Source: Streptomyces blattellae
GTDB lineage: Bacteria > Actinomycetota > Actinomycetes > Streptomycetales > Streptomycetaceae
Length of the DNA: 47,506 nt
Assembly (NCBI RefSeq): GCF_009709555.1
Contig: NZ_WJBG01000240.1
Span: forward strand, 1 to 47,506
Reading direction: 5' to 3'
Numbering within the stretch: the first letter of the stretch is position 1; each line of letters begins with the position of its first letter. The position numbers and the translations under genes were made by a program. Positions 25,567-33,486 of the stretch are shown here, in pieces. The notes below the pieces were generated by a model, which saw only the letters and a program-made list of their open reading frames with translations, was not told where the DNA came from and made no database searches.

Positions 25567-27318
25567 TCAGAAGCGGAATCCGAACAGTCCGCCTTCGTCG
25601 TAGGCGTCGGTCAGGCGTGGCTCGATGAGATAGGGGGAGGGGTCGAAGCCGCCCAGGCGGGCTCGTTCCAGCTTGTCCGAGTTGAACGTCACGATGTACT
25701 GGAGGCCTTCCTCCTCGGCGACCTCGGACGCCAGCGTCAGTGCCTCGGTCACCTGGCGGTCGTCCACCCCGTCGAAGAGATGGCTGTCATGGACCAGGAA
25801 GTCGGGTCCGCGGTCGTGGCGGTGGGCGATCACCGCGGCCGTGAGGTCGAGACAGAAGATCACCATCTTGTTGATGCCGACGCTGCCCTGACTGTCGACA
25901 TGGGCGGAGATCTCCAGGCTGCTGGTGCCGGCCTTGATGGTGAGGTAAGCCTGTCGGTCCTGCCCGTAGAGGCGGCGGGCGAAGCGGGCGAAGAGCCAGG
26001 TGGCCTCCCGGGTCTGCTCACCGCGTTCCTCGAGGTCGAGCTCCAGTTCCTCCTGGAGCTCGACGCGCTGTGCCGTGATCTCCCGCTGGCTGGCCTCCAT
26101 GAACTGCGCCGTCTCATGCTGCTTGCGCAGCGCTTCCAGCGCCGCCTGCTTCTGGGCGAGCAACTGCTGGAGTGCCGTAAGGCCGTCGAGGGCGCCTCCG
26201 TCGCGCAGTGCGCTCAGGGTCTCGGTGAGCTCCTCGCCGAGACGGGCGCGCTCGTGTTCGCGCGCCGTGAGTCTGGCCTGCGTCTCCTCGATCTCGTCGG
26301 CGAGGTAGCGGCGGCGGTTGCGGACGATCGAGGCGTGGAAGCCGCGTACGTCCTCGAAGGATCGGTGTACCCGGTCGGGGAGGACGACGCCAAGCTCCCG
26401 GTACACGGCGTCCACGTATGCCGTGTCAGGGTCGTTCGCCTCGTCCACCGCGCGCCGCAGTTCTGCCAGGTTGCGGCGGTCGATGACATCCTGCTCTGGC
26501 AGCGAGCGGACTCTTTTGTCCAACTCGTCGGCCCGCAGTTGGAGTTCCTCATACGCCGGCAGCACGCGGAAGGCGGCGATCTGCTCGCTGAGCCGCTTCA
26601 CGTCACCCTCGGCGACGATGATTCGGCCGCGCAGGTCCGCCGTCGTACCGACGACCTGGTGCCAGGACGGATCGTTCATCGCCGACCGCAGCTGCCTTCG
26701 GGTCGCCTCCCGTGCGGCGATGTCGCGGTAGCCGGCGGCGAGCCGCCAGTCCAGACCGAGGAGATATGCAAGGTTGGCCGCGGCCTCGGCGGTGGGCTGC
26801 TGCGGGTAGGTCCGCACCGGGTCGTTGAAGGCGTGCGATCCGACGCGGCGTACGAGGAGAGACAGCAGGGCACGCCCTGAGATGCCCGGGTGGTCGGCGG
26901 GCAGCCGGAAGAGGTCTGCCTCTATACGTGTTCTCCACTCCGGCACCGGCATCTCACGGGCGAGGCTCATCTCGAAGAGCCCTCCGGCCTCACCCTCCGT
27001 GCCACCGGGAGCATCAGTCAGGACGATGCCCTGCTGGGCACCGCGCCTGCTTACCCGTACCGGCTCCTCGCGCCCGGGCCAGTCCAAGGTCAGCGTGAAG
27101 AGGGTGTGCCGAAGCCGGTTGCGGGTGGGCAGACTGCCCTTGCCGGCCTGGGCACCCAGGGCGAAGTGCAGCAGCTCCACAAGGCTGGACTTGCCGGTGC
27201 CGTTGCGGCTGTCCGTTTTACTTGCCCCGGGGCGGGTCTCGGCGACCAGAAGGTTGAGGCCACGCCGGAACTCGACGGTACGGAACCGGGGATCGTCAGC
27301 GCTCAGACGACGCAGCAT
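25567..27318 (-). CDS. ABC-3C system ATPase (DUF2326-type, SMC-like)
   Basis: A 583-residue ABC-class ATPase. Walker A is DSRNGTGKSSLVELLHFALG (about residues 36-55). A long Glu/Arg/Leu-rich coiled-coil arm runs from about 215 to 430. The C-terminal half carries the Walker B-like FLVHDSHLFDGVDDRQ (about 505-520) and the DUF2326 end. In ABC-three-component systems, described by comparative genomics as biological-conflict systems, the SMC-like ATPase works with a small middle component and a third protein on nucleic acid. Its start overlaps the middle component by 23 bp. Last gene of a four-gene minus-strand unit. Confidence 0.85.
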   Translation of the reverse strand: MLRRLSADDPRFRTVEFRRGLNLLVAETRPGASKTDSRNGTGKSSLVELLHFALGAQAGKGSLPTRNRLRHTLFTLTLDWPGREEPVRVSRRGAQQGIVLTDAPGGTEGEAGGLFEMSLAREMPVPEWRTRIEADLFRLPADHPGISGRALLSLLVRRVGSHAFNDPVRTYPQQPTAEAAANLAYLLGLDWRLAAGYRDIAAREATRRQLRSAMNDPSWHQVVGTTADLRGRIIVAEGDVKRLSEQIAAFRVLPAYEELQLRADELDKRVRSLPEQDVIDRRNLAELRRAVDEANDPDTAYVDAVYRELGVVLPDRVHRSFEDVRGFHASIVRNRRRYLADEIEETQARLTAREHERARLGEELTETLSALRDGGALDGLTALQQLLAQKQAALEALRKQHETAQFMEASQREITAQRVELQEELELDLEERGEQTREATWLFARFARRLYGQDRQAYLTIKAGTSSLEISAHVDSQGSVGINKMVIFCLDLTAAVIAHRHDRGPDFLVHDSHLFDGVDDRQVTEALTLASEVAEEEGLQYIVTFNSDKLERARLGGFDPSPYLIEPRLTDAYDEGGLFGFRF

Positions 27319-27586
27319 CGTCCCTCCTCCTGATCGGCGAATCGGCTCGCCTTCTCGTCAGCAGATCGTCGCGGAATTCGATCACACCGAGCGCGTACAG
27401 CGCATCGAGCCCGAGGACGAACCACTGGAAGGAGACCAGAGAGTGGTGGCCGAGCCGGGCACGTTCGGCGCGGAACCTCGACCAGGTCTGGGTGACGGTC
27501 AGAGGCATGTCGAGGACCCGCAGGATCTGCGCGCCGACGGCCAGCAGAGAGCGGTCCGGGGAGATGCCCTTCGTCGGAGTGATCAC
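27296..27586 (-). CDS. ABC-3C middle component (MC6-like)
   Basis: A 96-residue protein from GTG 27586: ITPTKGISPDRSLLAVGAQILRVLDMPLTVTQTWSRF, then ALYALGVIEFRDDLLTRR. The pattern matches the small ABC-three-component middle component 6, a probable winged-helix-like adaptor between ATPase and effector. The start overlaps the stop of the upstream gene by 4 bp (GTGA). The assignment depends partly on position between the ATPase and the third component. Confidence 0.78.
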   Translation of the reverse strand: MITPTKGISPDRSLLAVGAQILRVLDMPLTVTQTWSRFRAERARLGHHSLVSFQWFVLGLDALYALGVIEFRDDLLTRRRADSPIRRRDDAASSER

Positions 27587-28524
27587 GCCGCGCTCCGGTC
27601 TTCCGTGCCCGGAACCCAGCCGTCGGGCGGCACGTCGAAGACGTCGCACCGCTGGAAGAAGTGGGCGATGACGATCCAGGCGCAGTACATCGAGTTCAGG
27701 CTTGGCGCGGCGTTTCCGAGGATGTACTCCTGCAGCGCGGCCCACAGCTTGTCCTGGTCGTCGGTGTCGGTCCGGACCTGGTCGTAGTACACCCGGAAGC
27801 CCTGGGCGACCCGGTCCGCTTCGTCGGGTGCGCCGAGCCCGGCGTAGTACCCGTCGACGAGGTGGCTGTGCCCGATCCCCTGTATCAGTGCGCCACGGAC
27901 GTCGCCGGTCAGGCCGTTCCACTCGATCTTGTACTTGTTGACCTCGGGGAGGGCAGCGAGCGGTTCCGATGTGTGCCGCTCTTCGCCGAGCCGGGCGAGC
28001 AGCGCCTCGAGATCGGTGAGTCCGATGCCGTACGTCCTGTCCTGGACCGGCAGTTCACGACCCAGCAGGTCCTCTGTGGCGATCAGGTCGAGTCGCATGA
28101 CGTCGTTCCACAGTCGGTGCCAGCCGTAGGGCTCCACCCGGCGCGGGCGCAGCTTCTCCTGTGCCTCGGACATCATCACGCTCAACTCCGGGTGCACGCC
28201 CTTGAGATCGTTGACCGCGAAGCGGAAGGTGTCGAAGGCGTCCGGCCGTTTGGCGAGGGCCTTCTCCAGGTCGGAGGCGAACTTGCGCTTGACCCGGCCG
28301 ATGTCGTCAGTCTGCGGCGAGTAACACGCCCAGAGCACCCGGTCCCACAGAAGGAGCCCGTCGGCGCCCAGGTCGCCGAGATTTCCGTGGGTGCGTACGG
28401 GTACGAAGTCGGGGTGCCGCAGGCTCAGCAGGTGGTGGATCAGCTGCTCGAAGCTCTCGCCCGGCATGTCGGTGAGCTGCTGGCGCAGGGTGAGCTGCGC
28501 CAGCATGCGCTGGGGGAAGTCCAT
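27583..28524 (-). CDS. ABC-3C third component with REase-like N-terminus
   Basis: A 313-residue protein. The N-terminal part GESFEQLIHHLLSLRHPDFVPVRTHGNLGDLGADGLLL, then VLWACYSPQ, follows the ABC-3C pattern resembling the Mrr/PD-(D/E)XK fold (Glu, then GNxGDxxxDG, then a strand ending in YSP). The third acidic/Lys pair of an active nuclease is not clear, so it may bind rather than cut DNA. The C-terminal half ends in the helical ABC-3C_CTD-like segment (LNSMYCAWIVIAHFFQRCDVF). It is directly upstream of and coupled to the middle component. Confidence 0.78.
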   Translation of the reverse strand: MDFPQRMLAQLTLRQQLTDMPGESFEQLIHHLLSLRHPDFVPVRTHGNLGDLGADGLLLWDRVLWACYSPQTDDIGRVKRKFASDLEKALAKRPDAFDTFRFAVNDLKGVHPELSVMMSEAQEKLRPRRVEPYGWHRLWNDVMRLDLIATEDLLGRELPVQDRTYGIGLTDLEALLARLGEERHTSEPLAALPEVNKYKIEWNGLTGDVRGALIQGIGHSHLVDGYYAGLGAPDEADRVAQGFRVYYDQVRTDTDDQDKLWAALQEYILGNAAPSLNSMYCAWIVIAHFFQRCDVFDVPPDGWVPGTEDRSAA

Positions 28525-28551
28525 GTGGTTGATCCCCCCCCGTCGAAGTAG

Positions 28552-28935
28552 TCAGGCTCGGCTGCGAAGAGCGCTCAGGGAAGTGCCGTCGTCCGTGTGC
28601 CAGGCGTCCCAGCCGTTGGCCTTGGCGCCGGTCACCGCCTCGCACGCCCCGGACGGCGATGCGCAGATCCGGCCGTCCTCCAGGCGAAGGCTTCCCTCGG
28701 CGGTGACGCGCGCGCGGTGCTCCTGCCCGAGGTTGCGGCGGCGCCAGGTCAGCCCCTGCCCCGGCTGCAGCAGTCCTGCGGCGAGCAACTTGGCGAGCGC
28801 GCCTGGCTGGACCGTCGCCTCGTCCAGGGCGAGCAGACGCCGCAGCACGCTGTTGGGTGTGTCGATCAGCGGCTTGGCCTCGCGCTGCAGGCGCGCGAAG
28901 ACTTCGGCGTCAACGGTGATGTTGTGCTCTGGCAC
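28552..28935 (-). CDS. RAMA-domain modified-DNA reader with ribbon-helix-helix-like N-terminus
   Basis: A 127-residue protein. Residues about 5-38 (ITVDAEVFARLQREAKPLIDTPNSVLRRLLAL) resemble the N-terminal domain of SeqA and related ribbon-helix-helix proteins. Residues about 45-120 fit the RAMA domain, predicted from comparative genomics to read modified bases in restriction-type systems (LLAAGLLQPGQGLTWRRR, then ICASPSGACEAVTGAKANGWDAWHTDDGTSL). It heads the ABC-3C operon with a 27-bp gap to the next gene. Its role is probably to tell modified from unmodified DNA; which base is recognised is unknown. Confidence 0.78.
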   Translation of the reverse strand: MPEHNITVDAEVFARLQREAKPLIDTPNSVLRRLLALDEATVQPGALAKLLAAGLLQPGQGLTWRRRNLGQEHRARVTAEGSLRLEDGRICASPSGACEAVTGAKANGWDAWHTDDGTSLSALRSRA

Positions 28936-28956
28936 CGCTCCCCCTTTCTTCGGATG

Positions 28957-28991
28957 ATTTTTTCTCTCGACTTAACAAGGAGAAAAAAAAT
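28957..28991. promoter_or_regulatory. AT-rich inverted repeat between RAMA/ABC-3C and SF1 helicase genes
   Basis: ATTTTTTCTC (28957-28966) and GAGAAAAAAAAT (28980-28991) face each other around a 13-nt AT-rich loop, in the 175-bp divergent gap. Such A/T tracts stand out strongly here. It may hold promoters for both operons, or act as an operator for the ribbon-helix-helix reader. Confidence 0.45.
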
Positions 28992-29110
28992 TACCCGACT
29001 CCGAGGTTGGCTGTCAATCCCCAGTTGCACGGAAGTGCGCTGTTGCCTGCATGTCGGGCGGCTGTAAACTCAGTCAACGGTCATTTGTTGGCTTGAGGGA
29101 AGGGGCGAGA

Positions 29111-31261
29111 GTGCCGCAGATCGCGATCACCAACACCTTCTGGGAGGGCGTCGACCGGCTCGACAAGCCGTCCCGCGCCCGCGTCCACAAGGCGATGGCG
29201 AAGTTCCAGCAGCTGACGGTCCACCAGTTGCACGCGGACAAGGGCCTGCACCTGGAGTCCGTGGTCGGCTCCCGCGATCCGCGCATGCGCACGATCCGGG
29301 TCGACGACGGACAGCGCATCGTCCTGCTCGCGCCCGACGACGGCAGCGACGTGTTCGTCTTCGTCCATGTGGTCTCGCACGACAAGGCGTACTCCTGGGC
29401 CAAGCGGCGGCTGTACACCGTCAACGAGGTCACCCGCTGTCTCGAAGTGCGTGACCTCACCGCGATGGAGCAGATCACCCCGCTCTTCGCCGAGGAAGCC
29501 GAGGCCGCGCCGAAGCTCTTGTTCGCCGGCTGGTCGGACACCGTGCTGCGGCACCTCGGCGTCGACGACGTCACACTGCGTGCCGCCCGCGTCATCACCA
29601 GCAAGGCGCAGTTGGAGGCGTTCGGGTCGCTGATGCCCGAGGACCAGTTCGAGGCGCTGTGGCTGCTCGCGGAAGGGTTCGACCCCGACGACATCTACCG
29701 TGACCTCGTCGCGGCACGGCAGACGGTCGTCGTCGAGGAGACCGAGGGGAAGCAGGGCGAGCTGGCCGCCGCCGTCAGTCGTACCCGCAGCCGGATCGCT
29801 CTCGTCACCGGGCCCGAGGAACTCGCCGACATTCTCGCCAAGCCCTTCGACGCGTGGCGGATCTTCCTGCACCCGACTCAGCGGCGGGTGGCCTACCGGC
29901 CCGCGTACGCGGGCCCCGCCCAGGTCACCGGCGGTCCCGGCACCGGTAAGACCGTCGTCGCCCTGCACCGCGTCAGGCATCTGCTCGGGCGCTCACCCGA
30001 CACCCGCGTCCTGCTCACCACGTACACCGGCGCGCTCGCCCGATCGCTGCGCTCCGGGCTCGCCCTGCTCCTCGACCACGACCAGGCGCTCCTCGACCGG
30101 GTCACCATCACCACGGTCGACGCCACCGCGCACCGCATCGTGCGGGAGCTGCACGGGAACCCGGGGAGCGTCCACGGCGACAAGGACGAGCGGCGGCGCT
30201 GGCAGCGTCTGGCCCGCAGGCTCGAACTGCCGTGGACCGACGCCTTCCTGGCCCAGGAATACCGGCATGTGCTGCTCGCCCAGGATCTGCGCACCCGCGA
30301 GGAGTACGAGAAGTGCCTCCGGCGTGGGCGCGGCAGCAAACTGGCGGCCGGGCAGCGTCCGCGGCTCTGGCAGGCGATGGCGCAGTTCGAGGAGGAACTC
30401 GCCCGCGACCGTGCCTGCACCTGGCTGCAGTTGTGCGCCCGGGCCGCCCGGCTGCTGAAGGACAGGCCGGGGGAGGGCCCCTCGTACGACCATGTGGTGG
30501 TGGACGAGGCGCAGGACCTGCACCCCGCCCAGTGGCGGCTGCTGCGGGCCCTGGTGCCGGAGGGGCCCGATGACCTGTTCCTCACCGGCGACCCGCACCA
30601 GCGGATCTACGACTCACGGGTCTCGCTGCGTTCCCTCGGTGTGTCCGTCGCGGGGCGTGGTGCGCGGCTGCGTCTCAACTACCGCTCCACGGAGGAGATC
30701 CTGCGCTGGTCGCGGGCGCTGCTCGACGGGGAGCCCGTGGCGGATCTGACCGGTGACGCGCCGGATTCGCTCTCCGGCTACCGGTCCCTGCTGCACGGGG
30801 AGCGGCCCGTGTGCGAAGGGCATGGGACGGAAGCGGCCGAGGCCGATGCCGTCGTGCGCACGGTGGGCGCGTGGGTGGCGGCCGGGGTCGCGCCGTCCGA
30901 GATCGCGGTCTGCGCCCGGTTCCACACGCAGACCGCGCGGATCGGCGACCGGCTCGCTCGGGCCGGGCTGCCCGTGGTGCGGGTCAAGGACGGGGAGTCA
31001 GACGACGCGGCCGGGGTACGGGTGTCGAGTCTGCACAGTCTGAAGGGCCTTGAGTTCCGCTGTGTGGCCGTGGCCGGGGTGACCGCCTCGGCGTTCCCGT
31101 TCCCGCCGGCGGTGACGCCGGCCGACGTCGATCCCCTGCAGAACGCGACGGACCTCGCGGCGGAACGGTGCCTGCTGTTCGTGGCGAGCACCCGGGCGAG
31201 AGAGGCGCTGTACATGTCGTACAGCGGGCGGCCGAGCATCTTCCTCGACGGGGTGAGATAG
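29111..31261 (+). CDS. SF1 (UvrD/Rep-like) helicase with RelE/ParE-like N-terminal domain
   Basis: About 716 residues. Residues 1 to about 105 look like a RelE/ParE fold (FWEGVDRLDKPSRARVHKAMAKF, then RTIRVDDGQRIVLLAP, VHVVSHDKAYSWAKRR). The helicase follows: Walker A VTGGPGTGKTVVALHR (about 273), motif II VVDEAQDLHPAQW (about 465), motif III LTGDPHQRIYD, LRLNYRSTEEI (about 523), motif V SLHSLKGLEFRCVAVAG and motif VI LLFVASTRAREALYMSYSG. GTG 29111 (VPQIAITNTFW) starts the RelE-like domain; earlier codons add an unlikely leader. Such fusions are often found in conflict islands. It precedes the methylase by 158 bp on the same strand. Confidence 0.86.
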   Translation: MPQIAITNTFWEGVDRLDKPSRARVHKAMAKFQQLTVHQLHADKGLHLESVVGSRDPRMRTIRVDDGQRIVLLAPDDGSDVFVFVHVVSHDKAYSWAKRRLYTVNEVTRCLEVRDLTAMEQITPLFAEEAEAAPKLLFAGWSDTVLRHLGVDDVTLRAARVITSKAQLEAFGSLMPEDQFEALWLLAEGFDPDDIYRDLVAARQTVVVEETEGKQGELAAAVSRTRSRIALVTGPEELADILAKPFDAWRIFLHPTQRRVAYRPAYAGPAQVTGGPGTGKTVVALHRVRHLLGRSPDTRVLLTTYTGALARSLRSGLALLLDHDQALLDRVTITTVDATAHRIVRELHGNPGSVHGDKDERRRWQRLARRLELPWTDAFLAQEYRHVLLAQDLRTREEYEKCLRRGRGSKLAAGQRPRLWQAMAQFEEELARDRACTWLQLCARAARLLKDRPGEGPSYDHVVVDEAQDLHPAQWRLLRALVPEGPDDLFLTGDPHQRIYDSRVSLRSLGVSVAGRGARLRLNYRSTEEILRWSRALLDGEPVADLTGDAPDSLSGYRSLLHGERPVCEGHGTEAAEADAVVRTVGAWVAAGVAPSEIAVCARFHTQTARIGDRLARAGLPVVRVKDGESDDAAGVRVSSLHSLKGLEFRCVAVAGVTASAFPFPPAVTPADVDPLQNATDLAAERCLLFVASTRAREALYMSYSGRPSIFLDGVR

Positions 31262-31288
31262 CGGGAAGGGCGACGCCCGCGGTCGGCC

Positions 31289-31303
31289 TGTGAACAATGT
31301 CAA
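31289..31303 (-). promoter_or_regulatory. Shared defence-operon element, copy C (reverse orientation)
   Basis: On the minus strand this reads TTGACATTGTTCACA, 13 of 15 identical to copy A (TTGACTTAGTTCACA) with the same GTTCACA core as copies A and B. It lies 117 nt upstream of the methylase start but faces the other way, which suits an operator better than a promoter for that gene. Confidence 0.4.
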
Positions 31304-31419
31304 TGCTCGCGTCTTGTCGTAGTAGTCTGCCGGACGCGCGGGAGGGGGAAAGTGGCTTGAACACGCGCCCGTAGGTGGGGGAGTGTCCGCAGTCATTGAG
31401 AAACGTCCAGGGAGTCCAG

Positions 31420-33441
31420 ATGTCCACGCCCGGTGCCGTACCTGTGTCTCTGGCGGAAATCGCTCGTCTCGCGGGCGTCGGGCGGGCCGCCGTCAGCAAC
31501 TGGCGGCGGCGTCATCCGTCGTTCCCCGCCCGGATCGCCGGCACGGATGTCAATCCCCAGTTCTCCCTCACCGACATCGAGAACTGGCTGCGCGACAACA
31601 AGAAGCTCAAGAAGTCCGCCGAGCGGGAATGGCTCTGGCCCCGCTTCGAGGCGCTCGGCGGACGCGACGAGACGGGGGCGGCGGTCGCGGAGGTGGGCAG
31701 GAGGCTTGCCCGTCGGCACCCGGCAGCTGAGCCCGCGTTCCCCGAAGAGGTGGCGGCGCTGATCGAGCGGGCCGTGGACCTCGGGTGGCGCGAAGGACGC
31801 TCCGAGATTTTCGCCTTCCTGCTGCGCCGCTGGCTGGACGTCCATGTGCGCCAGATCGCCACGACACCCGAGCCCCTGGCCGAGCTCATGGCGGAGCTCG
31901 CCACCCGCGTCGCGGCCGTCGGCGGCAACGTCACGGTGATGGACCCCGCCTGCGGCACCGGCCATCTCCTGATGGCCGCGACCGAGGCGGTCAAGACGGC
32001 AGGCGGTGAGGCGCCGACCCTGCTGGGCGGCGACCGTGATCCCGTACTCGCGGCACTCGCCGAAGCCCGTCTGTGCCTCGCCGGGGAGCTGTCGGGGACA
32101 GAGCCCGCGCGCATCGACGTACGCGAAGGGGACTCTCTGCGCGACGACCCGTTCGCCGGCGTCCCCGCCGACATCGTCCTGTGCAACCCGCCGTTCAACG
32201 AACGGGACTGGGGATACGAGGAGTTGGCTACGGACGCCCGCTGGAGTCACGGGCTGCCGCCGCGTACCGAACCCGAACTCGCCTGGGTCCAGCACTGTCT
32301 GGCAGGGCTGCGGCCCGGCGGCGCGGCCGTGCTGCTGCTGCCCCCCGCCGTGGCGGCGCGTAAAGCGGGTCGGCGCATCCGCGGGTCGCTGCTGCGCACC
32401 GGCCAGTTGAAGGCCGTCGTCGCGCTGCCGCCGGGATGCGCCGCGCCGCACAGTGTCTCCCTGCACCTGTGGGTGCTGCGGGCGCCCGTACCAGGTGAGG
32501 AGCTACATACGGGAGGCCACCTGCTGGTGGCCGACGGCGTGTCCCGCTTTCCCCGCGACCCGGGCCGTGAGTGGGCCCCCGACTGGACGGCGATCGGCGA
32601 CTTCGTGCGCGAGGCCGTCGGACGGACGGATCCGGCCGAGGTCTCTCCCTTCGTACGGCCTGTACCCGTCATCGAGCTCCTCGACGACGAGGTCGACCTC
32701 ACTCCGGGACGCCACATCACCCCGTCCCCGGCGGACACCGCGCCCCGGCTGGCCGCATCCTGGCGGGAGTTCAAGGACCTGACTGCCAGGGTGTCAAAGT
32801 CGGCCCGGCTGCTCGCGTCGCTCGAGCTGACTTCTGCCGCACAGGACTCGCCGGCGGCGACCACTGTCGCCGAACTGGCGCGGGCGGGGGCGCTCACCCT
32901 GCGCGGCGGCCAGCAGCCATCGGAGGCGGCGGTCCGCACCGGGGAGGCGTCCGCCGAGGACATTCCGCTCCTGACGGTTCCCGACCTGCTGTCGGGCGGC
33001 GAACCCAGAGGGCACCTCGCCGTCGACGACCCCGCGGTGCGCGAGGCCGTGATCGCCGAACCTGGGGACATCGTGGTGGTGGGGGTGGCGCGGGCGTTCT
33101 CCGCCTGGGTCCACGAAGGGCCGCCGACCGCCCTGGGGCCCCAACTGCACGCCGTGACGGTGCAGCCCGAGCAGCTCGACGCCTGGTTCCTCGCCGGTTC
33201 GCTGCGCGCTCCGGCCAACGTCCGGCAGGCCGGGACGCACGCGACGAGCTCCTCCCGCATCGACGTCCGGCGCCTCCAGGTCCGCCAGGTGCCGCTCCGC
33301 GAACAGCGGCGCTACGGTGAGGCGTTCCGCGAGCTCGCCGCCTTCGAGCAGCTGGCGCGGCGCACCGCCGACCTCGGGGCCGACCTCGTCCACGACCTCG
33401 GCGACGAACTGGCGGCCGGGCGGCTGGCGGGCGGGGTGTAG
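31420..33441 (+). CDS. Adenine-N6 DNA methylase with HTH and specificity (HsdS-like) domains
   Basis: About 673 residues. Residues 1-60 are a helix-turn-helix (VSLAEIARLAGVGRAAVSNWRRRHPSFP). The HsdM-like core has motif I VMDPACGTGHLLMAA (about 173-187) and the catalytic NPPF (about 256), both intact. The C-terminal third (from about 480) resembles a type I target-recognition domain: TVAELARAGALTLRGGQ, IPLLTVPDL, VVVGVARAFSAWV, FLAGSLRAPANVRQA, IDVRRLQVRQVPL. It therefore reads as a modification-plus-specificity fusion with no nuclease attached. ATG 31420 follows GGGAG. It could protect host DNA for the neighbouring modules, including ones that lost their own methylase; that is inference. Confidence 0.87.
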   Translation: MSTPGAVPVSLAEIARLAGVGRAAVSNWRRRHPSFPARIAGTDVNPQFSLTDIENWLRDNKKLKKSAEREWLWPRFEALGGRDETGAAVAEVGRRLARRHPAAEPAFPEEVAALIERAVDLGWREGRSEIFAFLLRRWLDVHVRQIATTPEPLAELMAELATRVAAVGGNVTVMDPACGTGHLLMAATEAVKTAGGEAPTLLGGDRDPVLAALAEARLCLAGELSGTEPARIDVREGDSLRDDPFAGVPADIVLCNPPFNERDWGYEELATDARWSHGLPPRTEPELAWVQHCLAGLRPGGAAVLLLPPAVAARKAGRRIRGSLLRTGQLKAVVALPPGCAAPHSVSLHLWVLRAPVPGEELHTGGHLLVADGVSRFPRDPGREWAPDWTAIGDFVREAVGRTDPAEVSPFVRPVPVIELLDDEVDLTPGRHITPSPADTAPRLAASWREFKDLTARVSKSARLLASLELTSAAQDSPAATTVAELARAGALTLRGGQQPSEAAVRTGEASAEDIPLLTVPDLLSGGEPRGHLAVDDPAVREAVIAEPGDIVVVGVARAFSAWVHEGPPTALGPQLHAVTVQPEQLDAWFLAGSLRAPANVRQAGTHATSSSRIDVRRLQVRQVPLREQRRYGEAFRELAAFEQLARRTADLGADLVHDLGDELAAGRLAGGV

Positions 33442-33486
33442 CGCGTCCGGCCGCGTGACCGGACGCGCTACCACCCCGCCGTGCGA

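Noticed and set aside
31420..33441. A complete type I restriction-modification system
   Set aside because: Methylase and specificity parts are there, but no HsdR-type subunit is adjacent; the SF1 helicase upstream lacks an HsdR nuclease domain.
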